This document shows positions 1-8,975 of a DNA stretch of 64,000 bases, in pieces. Positions within the stretch are counted from its first letter, which is position 1. Each line of letters begins with the position of its first letter. Source of the DNA: JBDWFY01 sp039976075 (GTDB lineage Bacteria; Pseudomonadota; Alphaproteobacteria; Rhizobiales; Stappiaceae). The notes under the pieces were generated by a model. The model saw only the letters and a list, made by a program, of their open reading frames with translations. It ran no database searches and was not told the DNA's origin. Location: the NCBI GenBank assembly GCA_039976075.1, contig JBDWFY010000016.1, positions 124,001-188,000 on the forward strand, in the 5' to 3' direction. The position numbers were made by a program, and so were the translations under genes.

Positions 1-678
1 AAACGCGAAGGCAGGACACCAGAGCAGCTGTTTAACGAGCAGCGAAAAAAGTCCCTGTCGCCGTTTTTGTCTGAGTTCAAAGAAGAGTTTTCTACCGTTC
101 TTGATTTTGGAGGGGGAGCTGGTGGCAAAACATCCGAGTTAAGGTCTTTGGGGAAAAGTATTTCGCTTCACGAAGTCGAGGGTGAATACAGTCAATTTGC
201 CTATGCGCAGGGCATCCTGCCATATGACAGCACTTTAAAATACGACCTTGTCGTTGTTTCGCATGTCATTGAACATATGATCGATCCGGTTACCCAAATG
301 GGTGAAATTGTTCGGGATTGTTGTACAGAAAACGGTTTATTGTTGGTTGCAACACCAATCATCGACCGGCAACGATCAAGGCAATGGCTGCAGCATTTTC
401 ATATCGCACATAAATACTATTTCACGCACGATGCACTAATCGGAATGATGGCAGCGCTGGGATGTTCGCTGATACATCAGAATCACAAGGATGCTTATTT
501 GTTCAAAGTAGGCGTGGATCCTGATTCCGACTTCGTTTCCAGCAGCTACGCAAAGGGCGCGGAAAAAACCAGGACTCTCGTTGAGGCAGACCTAAAGCCT
601 TCATGGAGAGGCATGTGGAATTATCTCAGGAATTGGCGTCCGCACCCGCACAGCCCAAAGTCCACGATAGAACGCTGA
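1..678 (+). CDS. class I SAM-dependent methyltransferase, 5' end outside window
   Basis: The reading frame is open from the first base, so the gene begins upstream of the window and about 226 residues are visible. A Rossmann-type SAM-binding motif (DFGGGAGGKTSEL) is followed by the acidic loop and a motif IV/post-I region with HVIEHMIDP, typical of Methyltransf_11/23 enzymes. It precedes a glycosyltransferase, so a role in modifying a surface glycan or lipid is plausible, but the substrate cannot be read from the sequence. A TTG at 67 could be called as a start, but it would cut into the open frame and has no clear ribosome binding site. Confidence 0.75.
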   Translation, partial: KREGRTPEQLFNEQRKKSLSPFLSEFKEEFSTVLDFGGGAGGKTSELRSLGKSISLHEVEGEYSQFAYAQGILPYDSTLKYDLVVVSHVIEHMIDPVTQMGEIVRDCCTENGLLLVATPIIDRQRSRQWLQHFHIAHKYYFTHDALIGMMAALGCSLIHQNHKDAYLFKVGVDPDSDFVSSSYAKGAEKTRTLVEADLKPSWRGMWNYLRNWRPHPHSPKSTIER

Positions 679-1023
679 ACAGTTCCTTCCGGCGACGACA
701 TGACCGTATTGGCACTGACGATTCGTGCCGTCATGGGCTTTGGCGTGGAACCGCAGCATCTCAATTTACCCAAATTCATTGGGAAAGTTACAAAAATCCT
801 TGCGAAACACCCTTCACAGCACAATACGACGCGACAATCTTTTTCTTCCGGAAACTGCAATTCATCTCAATAGGACACACAAATAATGATTGAGATGATA
901 TTAGGTGACGGGGTTGACCTTCAAACCATAAAACTCAGTGATGCGCGCGAAAACATATGCCGTTGATTCCTCTATTGGATACCAATAGTTTCCTGCCCAA
1001 TTATGATTCAGGAGTTAAATAAG
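679..1023. other. intergenic stretch with a short inverted repeat
   Basis: No convincing gene is seen here; the open frames on both strands are short and have no family resemblance. The only structure is the inverted repeat at 972-988. The stretch probably holds the promoter of the glycosyltransferase. Confidence 0.5.
972..988. repeat. 7-bp inverted repeat upstream of glycosyltransferase
   Basis: CTATTGG and CCAATAG are perfect arms separated by ATA, ending 35 bp before the glycosyltransferase start. No T-run follows, so it looks more like an operator-type dyad than a terminator. Function is unknown. Confidence 0.4.
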
Positions 1024-1716
1024 ATGCTCAATATTTTCATCGGTTTCGATCCCAGGGAAGCTGTTGCATATCATGTCTGTACGAACAGTCTGACACGTTT
1101 GTCGAGTGACATGCTTGCGATCTCACCGATCTCACTTCACAATCTTAAAACGTATCAGGAAACCCACACCGACGGTTCCAATCATTTTATCTACACAAGA
1201 TTTCTGATCCCGCATCTGATGAATTACAACGGATGGGCGCTCTTTCTCGATGGCGATATGATCGCTCGTGACGATATCGCGAAGCTGTTCGCAATGCGCG
1301 ACGAAACCAAAGCGGTCATGTGCGTACATCATGACTATAAAACAAAACAAAAAACAAAATATCTGGGATCTAAAAACGAAGACTACCCGAGAAAAAACTG
1401 GTCAAGTGTCGTCCTCTGGAACTGCGGCCATCCAGCAAACCGAACGGTGACACCGGATTTTGTGATGGAGGCAACCGGAGCACAATTGCACCGTTTCACC
1501 TGGCTCACTGACGATTTGATCGGAGAACTGCCCATAGAATGGAACTGGTTGCCTGATGAATTGGGACCAAATCCGGACGCCAAGCTTCTTCACTACACAC
1601 TTGGCACACCGTGTTTCCATGAATATGCCAATACGCCCATGGCCGCTGAATGGCACCGTGAAAAACTCTTGGCAAATTATTCCATGCAGCAGGTAATTGA
1701 CGGACCATTCGACTAA
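1024..1716 (+). CDS. GT8-like glycosyltransferase
   Basis: A cytoplasmic protein of 230 residues with no signal peptide. It begins with IFIGFDPREAVAYHV, carries a DxD-type nucleotide-sugar/metal site (LFLDGDM, near residue 80) and a later HYTLGTPC motif, the pattern of small GT8-like transferases common in alphaproteobacteria. It probably transfers a sugar from a nucleotide sugar to a cell-surface acceptor. The start at 1024 is chosen because AGGAG lies 9 bp upstream; an in-frame ATG at 1003 has no such site. It lies between a methyltransferase and anmK. Confidence 0.75.
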   Translation: MLNIFIGFDPREAVAYHVCTNSLTRLSSDMLAISPISLHNLKTYQETHTDGSNHFIYTRFLIPHLMNYNGWALFLDGDMIARDDIAKLFAMRDETKAVMCVHHDYKTKQKTKYLGSKNEDYPRKNWSSVVLWNCGHPANRTVTPDFVMEATGAQLHRFTWLTDDLIGELPIEWNWLPDELGPNPDAKLLHYTLGTPCFHEYANTPMAAEWHREKLLANYSMQQVIDGPFD

Positions 1717-1767
1717 TCGACCAAGCCTTGTTCGCGAAATACTGATGTGACTGAAAAGGGGCGTTCG

Positions 1768-2913
1768 ATGACAGAACCGGTCTGGGCGGTTGGATTGATG
1801 ACCGGCACGGTGTTGGATGGCGATATTGACGTCGCCCTGATCAGAACCGATGGTGTGTCGGTTCAGGAATTCGGGCACTTTGCCTTGAAACCCTATCGGC
1901 AAGACGTCAACAAGAAGATTGCAGAAGCGTTTTCTGCTGCGCAGTCATGGCAATTCGATCAAAACGAACCCGACGTCTTTACTCAAGCTGAACACGCTCT
2001 CACAAAAGCACAATCCGAAGCGGTTCGTGACGTCGTGATTGAAGCAGGCCTTTCGATGAAGGATATTGCCATCATTGGATTTCACGGTCAGACGGTACTG
2101 CACCGGGCTCCGACTTCCAGCAAGCATGGGCAAACGCGGCAGTTGGGAGACGGTAAACTGATGGCAGACTGCCTGCAAACGCCTGTTGCGTTTGATTTTC
2201 GGTCCGCCGACATGGCTGCCGGAGGTCAAGGTGCCCCCCTCTCCTCCATTTATCATGCGGCGCTGCTGCGAAAAATGAATGCAGACCTCGACACGGCAGT
2301 TCTCAATCTTGGCGGGGTGGCGAACCTTACCTGGACGGATGGTCGGGACAGTATTGTCGGATTTGACACCGGACCTGCCAACGCACCGATCAATGATTGG
2401 ATGAACGCCCATGGTCTGGGCGCGATGGACCGAAATGGCGCGACCGCTAAAAAAGGCCTGGTCGATGAAGACAGGCTGAAGAGACTCCTGGACCATCCAT
2501 ACTTGCTTCAGCCCTTTCCCAAATCGCTCGATAGAAACGACTTTACGGCCGATATGGCGGAGGGGCTCTCGCTCGAGGACGGAGCAGCGACATTGACTGC
2601 CTTTACAGCCGCCGCGGTTGGCAGGGCGCTCGATGTTTTGCCCCACCGGCCACGATCGCTCATCCTGTGTGGTGGGGGGCGCAAAAACCCGACGCTCGTC
2701 ACAGAATTGAGGCAGCGCGCGAAAATCACACCGAAAATGTCAGAAGACTATGGCTGGCGCGGTGATGCCCTTGAAGCAGAGTGTTTTGCCTACCTTGCAG
2801 TTCGGGTACAACGCAATCTGCCGATCAGTTTTCCCGGCACAACAGGCGTTCCTGCAGCCATGTGCGGAGGTCGCCTGGCTGAACCATGCGGCCCGGAACC
2901 GGTTTCAATGTAA
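1768..2913 (+). CDS. anmK: 1,6-anhydro-N-acetylmuramic acid kinase
   Basis: AnmK phosphorylates and opens 1,6-anhydro-MurNAc to MurNAc-6-phosphate during cell-wall recycling. The 381-residue product has the N-terminal ATP-binding signature GLMTGTVLDGDIDVAL, in the form seen in rhizobial AnmK rather than the enterobacterial MSGTSLDG form. It also has IIGFHGQTVLH, NLGGVANLT, GFDTGPAN and the C-terminal LCGGGRKNP phosphate-binding loop. The ATG at 1768 follows an AAGGGG sequence by about 7 bp; an upstream in-frame GTG at 1747 is less likely. Confidence 0.93.
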   Translation: MTEPVWAVGLMTGTVLDGDIDVALIRTDGVSVQEFGHFALKPYRQDVNKKIAEAFSAAQSWQFDQNEPDVFTQAEHALTKAQSEAVRDVVIEAGLSMKDIAIIGFHGQTVLHRAPTSSKHGQTRQLGDGKLMADCLQTPVAFDFRSADMAAGGQGAPLSSIYHAALLRKMNADLDTAVLNLGGVANLTWTDGRDSIVGFDTGPANAPINDWMNAHGLGAMDRNGATAKKGLVDEDRLKRLLDHPYLLQPFPKSLDRNDFTADMAEGLSLEDGAATLTAFTAAAVGRALDVLPHRPRSLILCGGGRKNPTLVTELRQRAKITPKMSEDYGWRGDALEAECFAYLAVRVQRNLPISFPGTTGVPAAMCGGRLAEPCGPEPVSM

Positions 2914-2935
2914 GACGTGTTTCTTATTGAAATCG

Positions 2936-3436
2936 CTAGACTGTTTCGCCAATCCGACTGACCGCGTCAAACACCGGGCGCATTGTCTCCAACACAATCG
3001 GATCCGCACTGTCAACCGATACAGACGGGTCGTTCGGAAGTGTTTCGTGAATCACCTGCCGCCGTGCCAGCAACCATTCGCCGTCAATCTTCTTCAGCCG
3101 ATCAACATAGCGCCCGGCCGCAAATATCCGGTATCCCTTCGGTGTGGCGATCGTCGCAACCATCGTAATCTGACCCTGGGCGCTGCCGCCTCCTTCGTTG
3201 ATTTCATAGCAAGGCGATGTTGTTACATGGCGTGTTCCGACATGCTCATTGAGGGCTTTTGCAATGGCGGCAAGTTTCGTGCGGCCCACAACAGAAACGT
3301 CACCCATCTGGAATACACCATCTACAGTGAAGGTTTTCGCCCAACCTTCGGGATCCCTGCCGTCAAGTGTCTGAACATAGTGCGATAAAAGCTCTTGTAT
3401 TTTCAGCTTTTCGAGCCAGATTTGCGTTTCGTCCAT
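2936..3436 (-). CDS. SnoaL-like / NTF2-like fold protein
   Basis: A 166-residue protein with the SnoaL-like layout: an N-terminal helix pair (KIQELLSHYVQTLDGRDPEGWAKTF), a beta-rich middle with RHVTTSPCYEI, and a C-terminal strand set (IFAAGRYVDRLKKIDGEWLLARR). Proteins of this fold include polyketide cyclases, dehydratases and small-ligand binders. Nothing here fixes the substrate. It is convergent with anmK (22 bp between the stops) and divergent from purL. Confidence 0.7.
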   Translation of the reverse strand: MDETQIWLEKLKIQELLSHYVQTLDGRDPEGWAKTFTVDGVFQMGDVSVVGRTKLAAIAKALNEHVGTRHVTTSPCYEINEGGGSAQGQITMVATIATPKGYRIFAAGRYVDRLKKIDGEWLLARRQVIHETLPNDPSVSVDSADPIVLETMRPVFDAVSRIGETV

Positions 3437-3628
3437 CGCTTTATCCTCTTATTGGGATGCCGGCCTTTCAAAGAGGCATCTGGAATTCGAGCCGGTGCGT
3501 CGGCTGGGCATTTTACAAACGAATTTGCTCTGAATATTTGCCGTGGTGCATGCTATCTGCTAAACGGCGGCTCAAGATACCGCCTTGGACAGGCGCCCGA
3601 TCCTTCCCAACAAACCTGCGGCCCGCTC

Positions 3629-5827
3629 ATGATCCCGAACGACATCGAAATCACTGCCGACCTTATCGCAGAACACGGACTGAAACCCGACGAATATGAG
3701 CGTATCCTGCAATTGATCGGGCGCGAGCCAAGCATCACCGAACTCGGCATATTTTCGGCTATGTGGAACGAGCATTGTTCCTATAAATCCTCCAAAAAAT
3801 GGCTGAAGACGCTACCAACTTCCGGAGAGCGTGTCATCCAGGGGCCAGGCGAGAATGCCGGTGTGGTGGATATCGGTGACGGCCAGGCAGTCATTTTCAA
3901 GATGGAGAGCCACAACCATCCCTCCTACATTGAACCGTATCAGGGCGCGGCTACCGGTGTGGGTGGAATTTTGCGGGATGTCTTTACGATGGGGGCCCGT
4001 CCCGTCGCCGCAATGAACGCTTTACGCTTTGGTGAGCCCGATCATCCAAAAACCAAACATGTACTGTCCGGCGTCGTTGCTGGCGTTGGCGGTTATGGTA
4101 ATTCGTTTGGCGTCCCGACTGTTGGCGGCGAAGTCAATTTTCATGCCCGCTATAACGGCAACTGCCTGGTAAACGCCTTTGCTGCCGGCATCGCAGATAC
4201 CGACAAGATTTTTTACTCCGAGGCCAAGGGGGTGGGCCTGCCGGTTGTTTATCTGGGGGCAAAAACTGGGCGTGACGGTGTGGGCGGCGCCACCATGGCT
4301 TCAGCAGAGTTCGATGACCAGATTGAAGAGAAGCGACCGACCGTGCAGGTCGGTGATCCTTTTACCGAAAAATGCCTGCTTGAAGCCAGCCTGGAATTGA
4401 TGGCCTCCGGTGCGGTGATCGCCATTCAGGACATGGGAGCGGCCGGCCTGACCTGCTCTGCTGTCGAAATGGGGGCGAAAGGTAATCTGGGCGTCGATCT
4501 GGATTTGGACAAGGTTCCCGTTCGCGAGGACCATATGAGTGCCTATGAGATGATGCTCTCTGAGAGCCAGGAACGCATGCTCATGGTCCTGAAACCCGAG
4601 AAGGAACAGGAAGCAGCCGGCATATTCAAAAAATGGGGGCTGGACTTTGCCATTGTCGGGACGACGACGGACACGCTCCGTTTTGTTGTCCGACATCACG
4701 GTGACGTCGTCGCTGATCTGCCGATCAAGGAACTCGGCGATGAGGCGCCTGAATATGACCGTCCGTGGGTCCCTAGTGATGCGCCGGCAATCCTGACCAG
4801 CGATGCCGTGCCGGAACCCAAAGACTACAATCAGGCACTTCTTGACATTCTCGGTTCATCAGAAGGGTCTTCGCGACGCTGGGTATACGAGCAATATGAC
4901 ACGCTGGTGCAGGGCAACACGCTGCAGACGCCAGGTGGCGATGCTGGTGTGATCCGGGTGGAGGGCAAGGACAAAGGCCTCGCCTTTGCGGTTGATGTGA
5001 CGCCCCGCTATTGCGAAGCGGACCCGTACGAAGGCGGCAAGCAGGCGGTTGCTGAGTGCTGGCGCAACCTCTGCGCTGTGGGGGCCGAACCCCTTGCCGC
5101 AACCGACAATCTGAATTTTGGCAATCCGGAACGTCCCGACATCATGGGAACTCTGGTTGAATCCATCAAGGGAATTGGCGAAGCCTGCGATCAACTCGAT
5201 TTCCCGATCGTTTCAGGCAACGTATCACTTTACAACGAAACCAACGGCGAAGCGATCCTGCCCACACCCGCGATAGGCGGTGTCGGTTTGTTGCCGGATG
5301 TTCGAAACCACGCGGTTGCGGCATTCCTGGAAAACGGACACGACATCCTTCTTGTGGGTGGTCATGGGACGCATTTGGGACAATCGGCTTACCTGAGGGA
5401 CTGTCTGCAACGGGAAGAAGGGGCCCCTCCTCCTGTGGATTTGGTTCGGGAAAAAAAGAACGGTGACTTCGTCAGTGCACTTATCCGACAAGGTCTGGTA
5501 AAAAGTTGTCACGACATATCCGAGGGTGGTCTGGCAATTTGTCTCGCTGAGATGACCCTCAATGGCGACATTGGGTGCACAATCACCGTTCCCGATGCAG
5601 ATCATTCACTGCTCTTCGGTGAAGACCAGGCAAGGTATGTTCTAGCTGTCCCTGCAGCTGACACCGGAACAGTACTTGAGACGGCAGTAAAGTCAGGCGT
5701 TTCAGTCAAGTCGATCGGCAAAACCTCCGGTACGGATTTGACAGTGGAAGGCGTGTTATCCATATCCATTGCAAAGTTGCGCGAAACTCACGAAACTTGG
5801 TTTCCAGACTATATGGCCGATTCCTGA
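3629..5827 (+). CDS. purL: phosphoribosylformylglycinamidine synthase subunit II
   Basis: PurL catalyses the ATP- and ammonia-dependent conversion of FGAR to FGAM, step 4 of purine synthesis. The 732-residue length matches the small PurL type that works with separate PurS and PurQ, which are not in this window. Visible motifs are WNEHCSYKSS, the ATP-binding KMESHNHPS, FGVPTVGGE and the second-half repeat FPIVSGNVSLYNE. The start at 3629 (MIPNDIEIT) is set by the family N terminus. The frame stays open further upstream, but that stretch shows no family resemblance. bolA and grxD follow, a common alphaproteobacterial order. Confidence 0.95.
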   Translation: MIPNDIEITADLIAEHGLKPDEYERILQLIGREPSITELGIFSAMWNEHCSYKSSKKWLKTLPTSGERVIQGPGENAGVVDIGDGQAVIFKMESHNHPSYIEPYQGAATGVGGILRDVFTMGARPVAAMNALRFGEPDHPKTKHVLSGVVAGVGGYGNSFGVPTVGGEVNFHARYNGNCLVNAFAAGIADTDKIFYSEAKGVGLPVVYLGAKTGRDGVGGATMASAEFDDQIEEKRPTVQVGDPFTEKCLLEASLELMASGAVIAIQDMGAAGLTCSAVEMGAKGNLGVDLDLDKVPVREDHMSAYEMMLSESQERMLMVLKPEKEQEAAGIFKKWGLDFAIVGTTTDTLRFVVRHHGDVVADLPIKELGDEAPEYDRPWVPSDAPAILTSDAVPEPKDYNQALLDILGSSEGSSRRWVYEQYDTLVQGNTLQTPGGDAGVIRVEGKDKGLAFAVDVTPRYCEADPYEGGKQAVAECWRNLCAVGAEPLAATDNLNFGNPERPDIMGTLVESIKGIGEACDQLDFPIVSGNVSLYNETNGEAILPTPAIGGVGLLPDVRNHAVAAFLENGHDILLVGGHGTHLGQSAYLRDCLQREEGAPPPVDLVREKKNGDFVSALIRQGLVKSCHDISEGGLAICLAEMTLNGDIGCTITVPDADHSLLFGEDQARYVLAVPAADTGTVLETAVKSGVSVKSIGKTSGTDLTVEGVLSISIAKLRETHETWFPDYMADS

Positions 5828-5878
5828 TTGAAGTGAGTCGCTGAAGGCCGTTAGGCAATGATAAAGGAGCTCGCGTCT

Positions 5879-6112
5879 ATGGCGATGGATTCAAGAGAAA
5901 TAGAAAAGATGATTCAGGATGCGCTGCCGGACGCAAAGATCGAAATTCGGGATCTTGCCGGGGATGGAGACCATTACGCTGCGGTGGTGATTTCCGAGTC
6001 TTTTCGCGGAAAAACCCGTGTCCAGCAACACAAGATGGTCTATGACGCCCTTCAAGGAAATATGGGCGGTGCACTCCATGCGCTTGCTCTCCAGACAAGT
6101 GCGCCAGACTAA
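5879..6112 (+). CDS. bolA: BolA family protein
   Basis: A 77-residue BolA/YrbA-type protein with DHYAAVVISESFRGKTRVQQHKMVY, including the FRGK...H motif whose His helps bind a [2Fe-2S] cluster with monothiol glutaredoxins. Its partner grxD is the next gene, so the pair probably acts in iron-sulfur cluster handling. The start at 5879 follows AAGGAG by 9 bp; an ATG at 5858 lies upstream of that site. Confidence 0.9.
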   Translation: MAMDSREIEKMIQDALPDAKIEIRDLAGDGDHYAAVVISESFRGKTRVQQHKMVYDALQGNMGGALHALALQTSAPD

Positions 6113-6289
6113 TGCTTATCCCGAAAAGTTTGAAGCACATCTGAAATAATGATACGTGATAAAACAAAGACTTGGAGCACTTTTCGCGATTTGGTAATCG
6201 CGAGAATCAGCCTGGTCGGACTGAATACCTGATCAACAATGAACTCGCTCGTCGGAACTTGCCCCCGGCAGAACGAAAGGAAATCGAAT

Positions 6290-6628
6290 ATGAGTGGAAT
6301 TTCTGAGTGGATAGACAACGAAGTCAAGACCAATGATATTGTGCTGTTCATGAAGGGCACACCGACCTTTCCCCAATGTGGATTCTCAGGTCAGGTTGTC
6401 CAGATTCTGGACTATCTTGGCGTAACGTACAAAGGCGTTAACGTTCTGGAAGATGACAGCATTCGCCAGGGCGTCAAAGACTTCTCAAATTGGCCCACCG
6501 TTCCTCAGCTTTATGTCAAAGGCGAGTTTGTCGGTGGATGCGACATCATCCGCGAAATGTTTCAAGCCAAAGAGCTTCAGCAGTTTTTGTCTGACAAGGG
6601 TCTCACGACGGCCGAACAGGCTTCCTAA
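6290..6628 (+). CDS. grxD: monothiol glutaredoxin, Grx4 family
   Basis: A 112-residue monothiol glutaredoxin with the CGFS active site (Cys30), the preceding KGTP loop, WPTVPQLYV with the cis-proline, and GGCDI, which binds glutathione. Such proteins carry and transfer [2Fe-2S] clusters, often with BolA. The ATG at 6290 is preceded by GAAAGG about 9 bp upstream. A rho-independent terminator follows about 30 bp after the stop, closing the purL-bolA-grxD group. Confidence 0.93.
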   Translation: MSGISEWIDNEVKTNDIVLFMKGTPTFPQCGFSGQVVQILDYLGVTYKGVNVLEDDSIRQGVKDFSNWPTVPQLYVKGEFVGGCDIIREMFQAKELQQFLSDKGLTTAEQAS

Positions 6629-6656
6629 CACCCTGACGAAGATCGAGAATGTGGAA

Positions 6657-6685
6657 GAACCGCCCAACAGGGCGGTTTTTCTTGT
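6657..6685 (+). terminator. rho-independent terminator after grxD
   Basis: The arms ACCGCCC (6659-6665) and GGGCGGT (6670-6676) pair perfectly around AACA and run into TTTTTCTTGTT. It lies 30 bp past the grxD stop on the same strand. Confidence 0.85.
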
Positions 6686-7093
6686 TCAATGATGCGCATT
6701 GGCAACGTTACATTTTGCAGAGCGCATCAGTTAACCGTAAGTATTTGATATTAAAAGAATTTAAATTGTGGAACTTTGAAGTTCTTGGCACTCGTCGCCA
6801 GTTTGGATACCATTATTTTCACGAGGCTTAATTGAGGACATCTGTGTTTCAGATCATATGGACCAAGTGTGGCTTTTGATATGATGACGGTGCACGATGC
6901 AAATGGTATGCTGCTTTTCAGTTAGACGAATTTACTGAATTTTTTTACATCCGCCGCTTTTGAATTTCGATAAGACTGTGTCAGGTGGATGAACAGGGCC
7001 TGAACATAAACCTCAGACCCAATTCAGACGGGGTACGTCAGAGTAACAGCCGTATTGCTTGTACTTTCAATTTGGAAAGAGGGGAAATAGCCG
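6686..7093. other. AT-rich intergenic stretch
   Basis: No recognisable gene is seen between the grxD terminator and the tiny membrane reading frame near 7.1 kb. It is AT-rich and lacks an obvious RNA gene. It may carry the promoter of the small reading frame that follows. Confidence 0.4.
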
Positions 7094-7191
7094 TGCTGAT
7101 AACTTTAATGGTCGCCTTTATTACAGCAATGAGTTTTCTCGGTGCATTGACATTAACAACTGTACTCAGCGGATTGCTGCTCGCACTTTGA
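7094..7191 (+). CDS. possible very small membrane protein
   Basis: A GTG at 7094, preceded by AGAGGGG, opens about 32 residues that are almost wholly hydrophobic (LITLMVAFITAMSFLGALTL and on), enough for one membrane helix. The same frame extends up to a GTG at 6985, giving 68 residues with a polar N terminus. I recognise no family. The hydrophobic pattern may be real or chance. Confidence 0.3.
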
Positions 7192-7232
7192 ACCGGCTGG
7201 TGGCGTTTTTCGTCGGCTAATTTACCGGTTGG

Positions 7233-8111
7233 TCAGATTTGGCTGGTATCCAACCGGTTAACTCCAAGGTTTTCAAAATTAAATAAATTTCGGTCAAGGA
7301 GATGAGAGGGTCGTGTGTTGCTCAGCGCGCGAAACATAACCTGTGTCCGCCCCGGTTGCTCCTGCTCCCATGCACCCAGCATAGCCTTGACGCGCTGTCG
7401 CTGCAGCCCGTCTTGCGAACCGCACAGGTCACAGGGGATAATCGGAAAGTCCATCAAAGCCGCAAAGCGGGAAATATCGCTTTCCAAACAATAGGCCAGC
7501 GGCCTCAGGAGCAGCAAATCCCCCTCCTCGTTCATCAGTTTGGGTGGCATGGCTGCAAGGCGCCCCCCGTAGAAAAAATTCAAGAAAAACGTCTCCAGAA
7601 TATCATCCCGGTGATGGCCCAGAACAACCGCCGTACAGTTTTGTTCCCTGGCGATCCTGTAGAGATGTCCCCGGCGCAACCGAGAACACAGTGCACAATA
7701 TGTTTTTCCGGCTGCAACTTTCTCCGTTACAACAGAGTATGTGTCGCGCCGCTCAATGACATAGTCGACGCCGTTTTTCTCAAGAAATTCGGGTAATACT
7801 TCCGGTGGAAACCCCGGCTGCGCCTGATCCAGATTGCAGGCGAGCAGCTCTGCATCAAGCAAACCGCGCCATTTGAGATCAAGAAGAATGGAGAGAAGGG
7901 TGTAGGAGTCTTTTCCCCCAGACAGGCAAACCAGCCATTTTCCGCCACTCGCTGCCATTCTGTAATCGTCTATGACCTGCCTGGTGCTTCGCAGAAGTCT
8001 CTTACGAACCTTTTTGAAGCTGACGGATGAGGGCGCCGTGCGAAACATAGGATGGCAATCCACATCGCTCTGTTTAAGAACTTCCATATTCGGCGCCAAC
8101 CGCTCACTCAT
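7233..8111 (-). CDS. ttcA: TtcA-like tRNA 2-thiocytidine synthetase
   Basis: A 292-residue PP-loop ATPase of the TtcA/TtuA family, which adenylates a cytidine in tRNA (C32 in E. coli) and replaces the oxygen by sulfur. The PP-loop SGGKDS is at residues 64-69. The two CxxC pairs that hold the iron-sulfur cluster are at C139/C142 and C227/C230, and GHHRDD lies between them. The ATG at 8111 is preferred to a TTG start at 8153. The gene is alone on its strand here. Confidence 0.88.
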   Translation of the reverse strand: MSERLAPNMEVLKQSDVDCHPMFRTAPSSVSFKKVRKRLLRSTRQVIDDYRMAASGGKWLVCLSGGKDSYTLLSILLDLKWRGLLDAELLACNLDQAQPGFPPEVLPEFLEKNGVDYVIERRDTYSVVTEKVAAGKTYCALCSRLRRGHLYRIAREQNCTAVVLGHHRDDILETFFLNFFYGGRLAAMPPKLMNEEGDLLLLRPLAYCLESDISRFAALMDFPIIPCDLCGSQDGLQRQRVKAMLGAWEQEQPGRTQVMFRALSNTRPSHLLDRNLFNFENLGVNRLDTSQI

Positions 8112-8270
8112 GATGGTCTGTATCCCTTGATCAGACGATGTAAACTGGAGCAAATTCTATAGAACAGCCGGTCGACAATGCCGCCTGCAGCAAACTGACG
8201 CAAGCGTTGCGCGACTGCATTTGACATCGGAACAAGCAGGCCAATCTGGCTGACGCCGTTGAAGATCGAG

Positions 8271-8720
8271 TTATGAATTGGAGGCCATGCCGGTTTGAGC
8301 CAACGATTTGTCCTGTTCATCCAACGTTGCAAACGGATTGTGGTTTACTTCCCACATATAGCCGTCCGGATCAGAGAAGTAAGCTGAATAGCCGCCCCAG
8401 AACACCTTGGCAGGGCGCCGCAATATGGTCGCACCAGCCTGTTCCGCAACCTGAAAAATTTTGTCCACCGCCTCATCGTCACACAAACTGAGCAAAAGAC
8501 TCACACCGGCGAAACCCTTTTCAATCTGCCGCTCCTCGCGCCCTTCATCCATGAGGGCCGCTCGAGGATACAAGGCAAGCATCATTCCATTAAGCTGAAA
8601 AAAACACGTATGTTTGTGACGAGCAACTTTTCTTACCCATCCCAGCCTTTCGTAAAAATCAGCAGCCCTGGCAATATCGCCCACGCCAAGCGTGACCATC
8701 GTCATCCGCTGGTCCATCAT
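8271..8720 (-). CDS. VOC / glyoxalase-bleomycin resistance superfamily protein
   Basis: A 149-residue protein with the paired beta-alpha-beta-beta-beta layout of VOC proteins. DIARAADFYERLGW marks the first module and YSAYFSDPDGYMWEVNHNP the second, including the Glu usually used as a metal ligand. The family covers glyoxalases, dioxygenases and drug-binding proteins, and the substrate here is unknown. Confidence 0.8.
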   Translation of the reverse strand: MMDQRMTMVTLGVGDIARAADFYERLGWVRKVARHKHTCFFQLNGMMLALYPRAALMDEGREERQIEKGFAGVSLLLSLCDDEAVDKIFQVAEQAGATILRRPAKVFWGGYSAYFSDPDGYMWEVNHNPFATLDEQDKSLAQTGMASNS

Positions 8721-8975
8721 TTAAACCGTCTGTTGATTGATTTGGAACAAATAGAGAACATACAATAAATTGATTGTTTTGCAAGTGGAAAACATCTCCT
8801 GCCGAGCGCATACTCGCAATGGATGAACTGCCGCACCGGGGAATCAGCGTATCCACAGTTTTGCCGGAATATTGACCGAATTTTGCGATCCGGACACGCC
8901 TAAGCCCAAATCTGAAATTAGATTAAGATTGGGTGGGCTGAACGGCGTTGAACGAATCACGGGGGACAAACAAAA

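Noticed and set aside
603..893. Plus-strand frame overlapping the end of the first methyltransferase
   Set aside because: It overlaps a real gene, has no ribosome site and reads as random sequence.
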